In this document: one piece after another, positions 1 to 5,153 of the stretch
Layout of the letters: each line of letters begins with the position of its first letter
How positions within the stretch are numbered: the stretch's first letter is position 1
Source: an uncultured Lachnospiraceae bacterium
GTDB taxonomy: Bacteria; Bacillota_A; Clostridia; Lachnospirales; Lachnospiraceae
NCBI GenBank assembly: GCA_902801585.1
Contig: CADCIU010000097.1
Coordinates: 1 to 7,161 of the forward strand
Length of the DNA stretch: 7,161 bases
Reading direction: 5' to 3'
Translations under genes and position numbers: made by a program
The notes under the pieces: generated by a model
Seen by the model: only the letters and a program-made list of their open reading frames with translations
Database searches by the model: none
Told to the model about the DNA's origin: nothing

Positions 1-17
1 TCTGATTCCGTTTATCA

Positions 18-45
18 GGATAGTATTGAGTTTTCAAGGTGCATC
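18..45 (-). promoter_or_regulatory. boxA-like leader sequence (minus strand)
   Basis: The minus strand reads GCACCTTGAAAACTCAATAC (42-23). This closely resembles the boxA/leader segment I recall from rRNA operons of Firmicutes (forms such as TTTGAAAACT or CCTTGAAAACTGAATA). boxA binds the NusB-NusE complex for antitermination; it is known in rRNA leaders and in some CRISPR leaders. Alternatively TTGAAA could be a -35 box, with a poor -10 (TAAACG) 17 bases on. What it controls would lie past the left edge. Confidence 0.35.
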
Positions 46-59
46 CGGGCAATTCCCGG
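45..59 (-). other. Small GC hairpin downstream of the last gene
   Basis: CCGGG (45-49) and CCCGG (55-59) can pair around a five-base loop. It lies 37 bases past the stop of the propeller gene. There is no run of T after it on the minus strand, so it is not a convincing intrinsic terminator; it could be part of the leader of the next unit. Confidence 0.3.
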
Positions 60-95
60 TCAAATATCGGCTAATCAGCCTTCAATTCCGAAAGT

Positions 96-1244
96 CTATA
101 TGCAGAGCACGCACCCGTCAGCAGAAAAGATCAGCTTATCCGCCGCAGGTTCTCCCGGAGCAGAAATCTCGAACAAAAGCTTCTGATCCCTGACTGACCA
201 CACACCGACATTTTCTCCATGCGCAGCCGCCAAAAGCGTCCCATCCGGACTGATACAGGCCGCGGAAGAAAGCGGAGCGCTCAAATGCCCCGTCTTCTTT
301 CTACCGGTCCAGTCCCAAATGTCAACGCCCTCCGAACTCAAAATATACAAATTTTGACGGTCCGGCGTCATAAAAAGGCGCAGCTCCCCATTAAGTCCCG
401 TATTCTCATAATAGGAACATGGTGCCGCCGTGTCATCGAATTCCCGCAGCTTCCCCTGCCGGTCAATTGTAATCACCGAAACTCCATCGTGATAGCACAG
501 CATATCGGAACAAAAAGGGAGATTTTCGCGGTTATTGATATTCTCGTAAACCTCTCCGGTCCGCAGATCCCACAGCTTGAATATCACCTTGCGGTTATCA
601 TTCACAAGGACCATGTTCTCATCCGCTGTCAAAACAGCGCACCTTCCGGGCACATCGATCTCCGCCGGCCACTGAAGGCATGTGACACTGTTTCCCTCCC
701 ATATCTGCAGGGAATGCTTCATTCTGCACATCATCAGTCTTCCGGTGCGCGAAAAATCCACCGACAAGAACTGATCATCACCCAAAGCGTGCTCTCTCTC
801 ATCCTGTCCCCACAATCCCAGCTTTTCGACGACCTTCTTGTCCCTTTCCGGTCCCAAGACATCCCGATGCCCGATCACCTGAAGAAAATCGTCCAGCAGA
901 ACCAGGTCCGCGCCCAAACCGGCCTCTGAGCCGGCATCTGAACCAGTTTCTAAACCGCTCCCTGAGCCGGAACCTGCACCGGCCCTAACCCCCGTCTTCT
1001 CCACCCCTATAGCCATTCCTCTGCCATATGGATGGAGCGCTGCGGCAGTGATCCTCTTCCCCTCTCCTGCATCGAAACGAGCGATCTCCCGCGTAGAAGC
1101 CGGTTCCTTTTTCATACAGAATCGCGCAGCATGTCTGTACAGCCTGGAGTAACCGAGCGCATCTTTTTTGCTCTCAGCTTGGGGAAGAAGTTCTATTGCT
1201 TTCTCTATTTTGCCCTCGTTGATCAGATCCGCGAAAGCCGCCAT
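96..1244 (-). CDS. Stand-alone helical-linker plus WD40-like beta-propeller protein (protein C)
   Basis: A 382-residue protein with no kinase domain. Residues 2-42 are two amphipathic helices (AFADLINEGKIEKAIELL) that match the helical linker separating the two propellers of the neighbouring kinase-type proteins. Propeller blades follow: ~63-125, 157-190, 200-235, 245-280, 286-320 (VDIWDWTGRKKTGHL) and 325-360 (CISPDGTLLAA...VGVWSVRDQKLLFEI). A last partial blade, 368-382, stops at FSADGCVLCI. At the equivalent point genes A and B continue with another strand (VIDYRY), so protein C lacks the closing strand and the tail. Residues 89-112 are a Gly/Ser/Ala/Glu-rich tetrapeptide repeat lodged in a loop of the first blade. 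Only one base separates it from the kinase stop, so it is cotranscribed and probably a binding partner or scaffold for the kinases. No signal peptide or membrane segment is seen. The function is not known. Confidence 0.88.
   Translation of the reverse strand: MAAFADLINEGKIEKAIELLPQAESKKDALGYSRLYRHAARFCMKKEPASTREIARFDAGEGKRITAAALHPYGRGMAIGVEKTGVRAGAGSGSGSGLETGSDAGSEAGLGADLVLLDDFLQVIGHRDVLGPERDKKVVEKLGLWGQDEREHALGDDQFLSVDFSRTGRLMMCRMKHSLQIWEGNSVTCLQWPAEIDVPGRCAVLTADENMVLVNDNRKVIFKLWDLRTGEVYENINNRENLPFCSDMLCYHDGVSVITIDRQGKLREFDDTAAPCSYYENTGLNGELRLFMTPDRQNLYILSSEGVDIWDWTGRKKTGHLSAPLSSAACISPDGTLLAAAHGENVGVWSVRDQKLLFEISAPGEPAADKLIFSADGCVLCI
909..980 (-). repeat. Coding minisatellite, six 12-bp units
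   Basis: Read on the minus strand, six in-frame 12-base units follow the consensus GGYTCAGRNRCC and encode GAGS, GSGS, GLET, GSDA, GSEA and GLGA (residues 89-112 of the propeller protein). The flanking strands (MAIGV before, DLVLLD after) are normal blade sequence, so the array is an expandable loop insertion. The units have diverged by point changes. Confidence 0.8.
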
Positions 1245-1260
1245 TTCACATCACCTCCCC
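1245..1260 (-). promoter_or_regulatory. Very strong Shine-Dalgarno site of the 382-residue propeller gene
   Basis: The minus strand reads GGGGAGGTGATGTGAAATG. GGAGGTGAT (1258-1250) is a nine-base perfect complement of the 16S rRNA 3' end (ATCACCTCC), with GGAGG nine bases from the ATG at 1244. It overlaps the last codons and the TGA of the kinase gene, fixing this start and suggesting the third protein is made in at least equal amount to the kinase. Confidence 0.85.
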
Positions 1261-4200
1261 AAGCTCTGTCAGCATGTCGGGCAGCCTGCCTTTTCTGCGT
1301 CTTGCAAATTCTTTTTCGAAGGACCCGCTTATTTCCTCCAGCTTGCTTTTGATGCAGTTAGAATCGATAAACCCAAGCCCCCTCATTTGCAATTCCTTTA
1401 ACAGCTTGTAAAAGTCCTCCTCTCCCCACTCCGGGTGGAAAAGGAGAAAGCGCTCCAAATACGGCCGTGCTTCTTCATCCCAGTCTGTCCATCCCGGGAA
1501 TTCGTAGCGATAATCGATCACGAACCTGAAATTTCCGCTTGGAGTCAGACACACAAAACTGTCTTTATCTATTGCGCGCAAATTTCTCATCGCGCTGAAG
1601 ACCGACGGCATTGAAGAAACCGATTCATCCTCATAGAAAGAATACTCCCCGCCTGTATTGAGACTATACATGGAGATCGGCTCACCCTCCGCCCACAGAT
1701 AAACGGCACGCGAATCCGGTCGGAAGCACACATTGCAGATCTCTTTACGATACCCCGCATTGTAACCAAGCGGGTTCTTTTCGAGGGACACTCTTCTGCC
1801 CCATTCGGGCTGCACAGTATAGACGGAAAGCCGGTCATATTCGGTCACAATGAGCTTCTTTCCATCCGGACTGATGCATCTGATCCGCGCATCTTTGGAG
1901 ATCGGGACACCGTCCGACAGGATCTGCCCCGTCACTGTATCAGCGGCATAGAGACTGTATGAGATCTCTCCGTGCAGCTTTCCCCTCAGAAACAGCATGC
2001 TCAGATCGGGGGAGACGACTATATCCTGCTCCACAAAGAACTCTTCGTTCAGGCGCAGAACATTGGTGTCACTGCCTGTATGGAGATTCGGCATAATAAG
2101 GATCGGATTCTTCCTAAGGCCTTCATCCGTAATATGAATGCGCTTCCAGTTGTCCGCCAAAAGCCCCGCGTTATTGTTGTAATCCGATAAAGTGTAATCT
2201 CTCTTCTCTCTGTACTTCACCATCTCCGACAGCGGATCCTCTGCAGGCTCTGTCCTGAATCCCCTGATGCCGCTGATCCGCCCGAACTTTCCGAGCTCGG
2301 AATTTATGAGGCTCAGCTCTTCATCCTGTTCGTCGCCCAGCATCGCATATGCTTTGCTGACCGCATCATACGCCTTAGCTATATTGAGTTTCCTCAATTC
2401 ATCTTTCGCGGTCTCTTTGTACGATCTGACCGCTGCATGCCGTTTTCTGGCCTCATCATAGTCCACGATGCGGCTGACAAAATAGGCCGCCGGCACAGCA
2501 TCCAAGTCCGGATGACGATATTTCAGACAGGTGAATCCCTCATCCGGATAGCAGTATTCCGATCCGTCCTGCGCCATGACCGCACTGCCAAAACAGTGCC
2601 CGCCCGGGTTCTCGTCCACGGCGAACTCCATAGAGACGCCCGGCTGGAGCGTCCTGATGCATCTCCCGTTCTTCATATCATAAAGGCGCATGATCCCTGT
2701 CTTTACATTGGGATCATTAAAAAACGTATCTTTTCGACCGGTGTAATTGCTCCATATTGAACGCACACCGGGACTCCTGTCGGGAGTCTTATGCCATACA
2801 GTGCTTCCGAGCAGAATCGTCTGCTTCTCCTCTTCATAATACACAAATGAGATCTTTTCGCTGCCTGATACCGGCCCGATCTCACGGACACACTGCCCGC
2901 CGCTAAGATCCCAGACCCGCAGACCGGCAGCTGTGACCTGAACCATCCGGTCACCGGCAGCGTTATAAAACCGCTTCTGAGCCCCATCCTTCTCGAACCG
3001 GGCGGAATCTATACAGACAGACTTTTTCCTTCTGACAGCCTTCATCTCGGTCGGCCAGTCTTCCGGATGCTCCTGATCAATGTTGACCTCTTTGACTGCC
3101 TTATCTTCCCCTCTGCATTTCAGGGCAGCCTGCAGCACTTCCCTGCTGTCCTGCGACTTCTTGTTCCCATCCAGTTCCTGCAGGCGTTCCACGACCTGCA
3201 GATCATCGACTTTGCCGCGGTACCACCGGTTGATCAGGTTGTTGAACACGCAGTAGATGTGGTCGGGGGACAGTTCGAGCGCCTTATTCCATATGGACTC
3301 TGCGATGTCCGGTTTTCCAAGGTCGACAAAAGACAAAGCGCGATTGTTAAGAGAATCCGCCGTATCCATGACTTTCTCCGGCGCAGGGCGGGGATAATCG
3401 GCGCTCTCCGAAGCTGACTGCGGCTGATCGCTGCCCGCCGCGGCAGGGTGCGACTGATCGGCGCTCTCTATTTTGACACCTTCCTCCTGCGCGATCGAAC
3501 GGTACGCCTCGATCAGCGTGTCCTCCACGCCTTTCATGTCACTGATCCTCTCTGTCACGCAGGACCGGATCAGATCCCGTACGGAAGCGGGGATCGGGAT
3601 GCTTGTTTGGCCAAAATATTCCCCGCAATTGGTCCTCACCTCAGCGCCGGTCTTCCACAGCAGTTTTCCGGTGTACATCTCCAGAATGGTAACGGCCAGG
3701 GCGTAAGCATCCATCCACTCCGCCGCTTCTTCGCCCTCAACCTGTTCCTGCGGACAGTACTTGAGCGTCCCTCCCGTGGAGCGGGCAGAGCCCGCAGCGA
3801 TCGCAGCACTGTCAGCGCCGGCTTCATTCTCCAATACATTCTCCAACAGAGTCTTCGCTTTTGCCATCCCGAAATCCGCCACTTTCACTTCCCAGAACTT
3901 GTTGAGGAGAAAATTCTCGGGCTTCACATCCTGATGGACCAGATGATTCTCGTGAGAATAGCGGAGGCCTCGCGCCGCCTGGATCGCCACGTCCAAAATG
4001 CGCAGCTGCACCTCTTTTTCCGTGCCTTCATACAGAGAGCCGTCGCAGATCCGGCTCTTGAGATCTCCCCAGTTCATCCACTCCGAGAAGATCGTCGGCA
4101 CACCCCCGATCTCTCTCACATAATAACAGGTGACGATGTTGGGATGCAGGCCCAGGTTGATCCAGTGCTCGCACTCAGCGATAAATACCTGCTTTCTGCG

Positions 4201-4491
4201 CTCGCCCGCCTCAGCGAAAAAGACCGGCTGCGGACGTTTCATAGCCAGTTCTGTGTTCCAGCTCTTATGGTATACTTTCCACACGTTGCCCATCCCGCCC
4301 GGGATCGCATTCGAGCGCACGACATACGTATTCAAAAGCTCTTCGCCGCGGTGGATCCGTTCGTTGGAGATCGCCGCCTGCTTCTTCCCTCCGCCGGGGC
4401 GGCTGGCGGCGTCTTCCAAAGAAGCAAAAGATAATGACATCTCTTCTCTGAGATCAAATTTACTCAGTGTGTTGCTGATCGTTGGCACCAT
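1246..4491 (-). CDS. Soluble Ser/Thr protein kinase with TPR and WD40-like beta-propeller segments (protein B)
   Basis: An ATP-dependent Hanks-type protein kinase of about 1081 residues, intact, with no membrane segment and no PASTA repeats, so cytosolic and unlike PknB. Residue numbers here count from the upstream ATG at 4503; subtract four for the preferred start. The kinase domain spans ~60-340: glycine loop IPGGMGNVWKV (67-77), catalytic Lys89 in AMK, alphaC Glu110, HPNIV, catalytic loop HQDVKPEN (190-197; Asp192, Lys194, Asn197), DFG (210-212) and a CPQEQ in place of the usual APE. All catalytic residues are present, so activity is expected, but HRD is HQD (non-RD) and the first glycine of the loop is missing. 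A Pro/Ala/Ser/Gln-rich linker (343-378) leads to a TPR-like pair (~382-440). WD40-like strands follow at ~495-665 (LRVWDLSGGQCVREI, MRLYDMKNGRCIRTL), then a helical linker (~675-745), further blades (~820-1000; CISPDGKKLIVTEYDRLSVY) and a tail with FPGWTDWDEEARPYLERFLL (1002-1021) rich in aromatics. It resembles PkwA-like kinase-WD40 proteins. The substrate is unknown. Confidence 0.92.
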   Translation of the reverse strand: MVPTISNTLSKFDLREEMSLSFASLEDAASRPGGGKKQAAISNERIHRGEELLNTYVVRSNAIPGGMGNVWKVYHKSWNTELAMKRPQPVFFAEAGERRKQVFIAECEHWINLGLHPNIVTCYYVREIGGVPTIFSEWMNWGDLKSRICDGSLYEGTEKEVQLRILDVAIQAARGLRYSHENHLVHQDVKPENFLLNKFWEVKVADFGMAKAKTLLENVLENEAGADSAAIAAGSARSTGGTLKYCPQEQVEGEEAAEWMDAYALAVTILEMYTGKLLWKTGAEVRTNCGEYFGQTSIPIPASVRDLIRSCVTERISDMKGVEDTLIEAYRSIAQEEGVKIESADQSHPAAAGSDQPQSASESADYPRPAPEKVMDTADSLNNRALSFVDLGKPDIAESIWNKALELSPDHIYCVFNNLINRWYRGKVDDLQVVERLQELDGNKKSQDSREVLQAALKCRGEDKAVKEVNIDQEHPEDWPTEMKAVRRKKSVCIDSARFEKDGAQKRFYNAAGDRMVQVTAAGLRVWDLSGGQCVREIGPVSGSEKISFVYYEEEKQTILLGSTVWHKTPDRSPGVRSIWSNYTGRKDTFFNDPNVKTGIMRLYDMKNGRCIRTLQPGVSMEFAVDENPGGHCFGSAVMAQDGSEYCYPDEGFTCLKYRHPDLDAVPAAYFVSRIVDYDEARKRHAAVRSYKETAKDELRKLNIAKAYDAVSKAYAMLGDEQDEELSLINSELGKFGRISGIRGFRTEPAEDPLSEMVKYREKRDYTLSDYNNNAGLLADNWKRIHITDEGLRKNPILIMPNLHTGSDTNVLRLNEEFFVEQDIVVSPDLSMLFLRGKLHGEISYSLYAADTVTGQILSDGVPISKDARIRCISPDGKKLIVTEYDRLSVYTVQPEWGRRVSLEKNPLGYNAGYRKEICNVCFRPDSRAVYLWAEGEPISMYSLNTGGEYSFYEDESVSSMPSVFSAMRNLRAIDKDSFVCLTPSGNFRFVIDYRYEFPGWTDWDEEARPYLERFLLFHPEWGEEDFYKLLKELQMRGLGFIDSNCIKSKLEEISGSFEKEFARRRKGRLPDMLTELGEVM
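3397..3468 (-). repeat. Imperfect 60-bp (20-residue) duplication in the interdomain linker of protein B
   Basis: The 12-base string atcggcgctctc occurs at 3397-3408 and again at 3457-3468, exactly 60 bases apart. On the minus strand it begins ESADQ and ESADY, each followed by a Pro/Ala/Ser/Gln-rich stretch. This is a flexible, low-complexity tether between the kinase domain and the TPR pair; the two copies have diverged outside the core. Confidence 0.5.
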
Positions 4492-5153
4492 CACTTCCTC
4501 CATCCGAACAATCTCGCCAGAATCCCCTTCTTTCCCTTCTCCCTGCCTTTATGATCCGGCATGAACAAGTCCGGCCCGGCGACCTTGCTCAGCTCCCTCT
4601 GGTATTCATCCGTCTGCGTCATCTTTCCATAGGACGGCCTGAGGAAAGGCCTCTGTTCATCCTCCGAGTACCTGTAATCGATCACCCAGAGATCACCGCC
4701 GGCGTCCAGGAACGCCGTGCCATTGCTATTAAACCGAATCTTCCCGTCTGTCAAAATATCGGAAGCCCCGAACACTTTCTCAAGCGGAGAAAGCGTCATT
4801 ATTTTTTCCGGTTTTTCGTACACGATCTTCCTTCTCGGATCAGAGTCCAGGACACGAATCTGATAGTCACTGTCAGAACGCGGCAAAAACAGCGCAAGGG
4901 ATCCGTCACTATCAACAGCCACGAATCCGCTGCCATCCGGCGTAAAGGAAGAGGCATTGGTATTTATCTCCCCATCCTGTCTGGAACACCGCACCGCAAA
5001 ACCGGCCGTGTCGGGGAAGAGCACAATTGTCCCCGCAAGGGCAATGCCCTCATTATTGATATCCACTCCCGAAAAGCCGTACATTTCGGCACTGTATACT
5101 GTTTCACGCTCCGCCGGCAGTTTTCCGGTCCGCATGACCGTAAGTCCCTGCCC
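4491..5153 (-). CDS. 3' portion of gene A after the frameshift: end of second beta-propeller and basic tail
   Basis: About 220 codons continue gene A in the +1 frame. The sequence immediately resumes propeller character (GLTVMRTGKL, then GFSGVDINNEGIALAG, then ASSFTPDGSGFVAVDSDGSLALF). It ends in a last blade with GGDLWVIDYRY, which matches VIDYRY at the equivalent place in gene B. The final residues are strongly basic (KGREKGKKGILARLFGWRK). The open frame extends upstream to a TTG at 5411, but codons above about 5155 are an Arg/Ser-rich shadow of the upstream frame, so they are excluded. An ATG at 5135-5133 has a weak AGGGA nine bases upstream, so separate reinitiation is possible but unconvincing. 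The stop overlaps the preferred start of the kinase gene (TGATG). I treat this as part of one broken or frameshifted gene rather than an independent gene. Confidence 0.75.
   Translation of the reverse strand, partial: GQGLTVMRTGKLPAERETVYSAEMYGFSGVDINNEGIALAGTIVLFPDTAGFAVRCSRQDGEINTNASSFTPDGSGFVAVDSDGSLALFLPRSDSDYQIRVLDSDPRRKIVYEKPEKIMTLSPLEKVFGASDILTDGKIRFNSNGTAFLDAGGDLWVIDYRYSEDEQRPFLRPSYGKMTQTDEYQRELSKVAGPDLFMPDHKGREKGKKGILARLFGWRK
4492..4503 (-). promoter_or_regulatory. Ribosome binding site that decides the kinase start; TGATG coupling
   Basis: The minus strand reads ATGGAGGAAGTGATG. GGAGG (4501-4497) sits five bases before the ATG at 4491-4489 and overlaps the first possible ATG (4503-4501). 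That first ATG has no purine-rich site upstream (CTGGCGAGATTGTTCGG). The second ATG shares its A with the TGA of the preceding gene, giving a TGATG overlap typical of translational coupling. Confidence 0.75.

Noticed and set aside
45..59. Intrinsic terminator after the last gene
   Set aside because: The stem is only five base pairs and no T-run follows on the minus strand.
219..929. 236-codon plus-strand open frame opposite the propeller gene
   Set aside because: It is antisense to WD40-like blades and runs into the minisatellite; no supporting features.
3448..4434. 328-codon open frame on the plus strand opposite the kinase domain
   Set aside because: It is antisense to clear kinase motifs, its translation shows no domain or low-complexity pattern of its own, and the GC-rich wobble of the kinase gene explains the openness.
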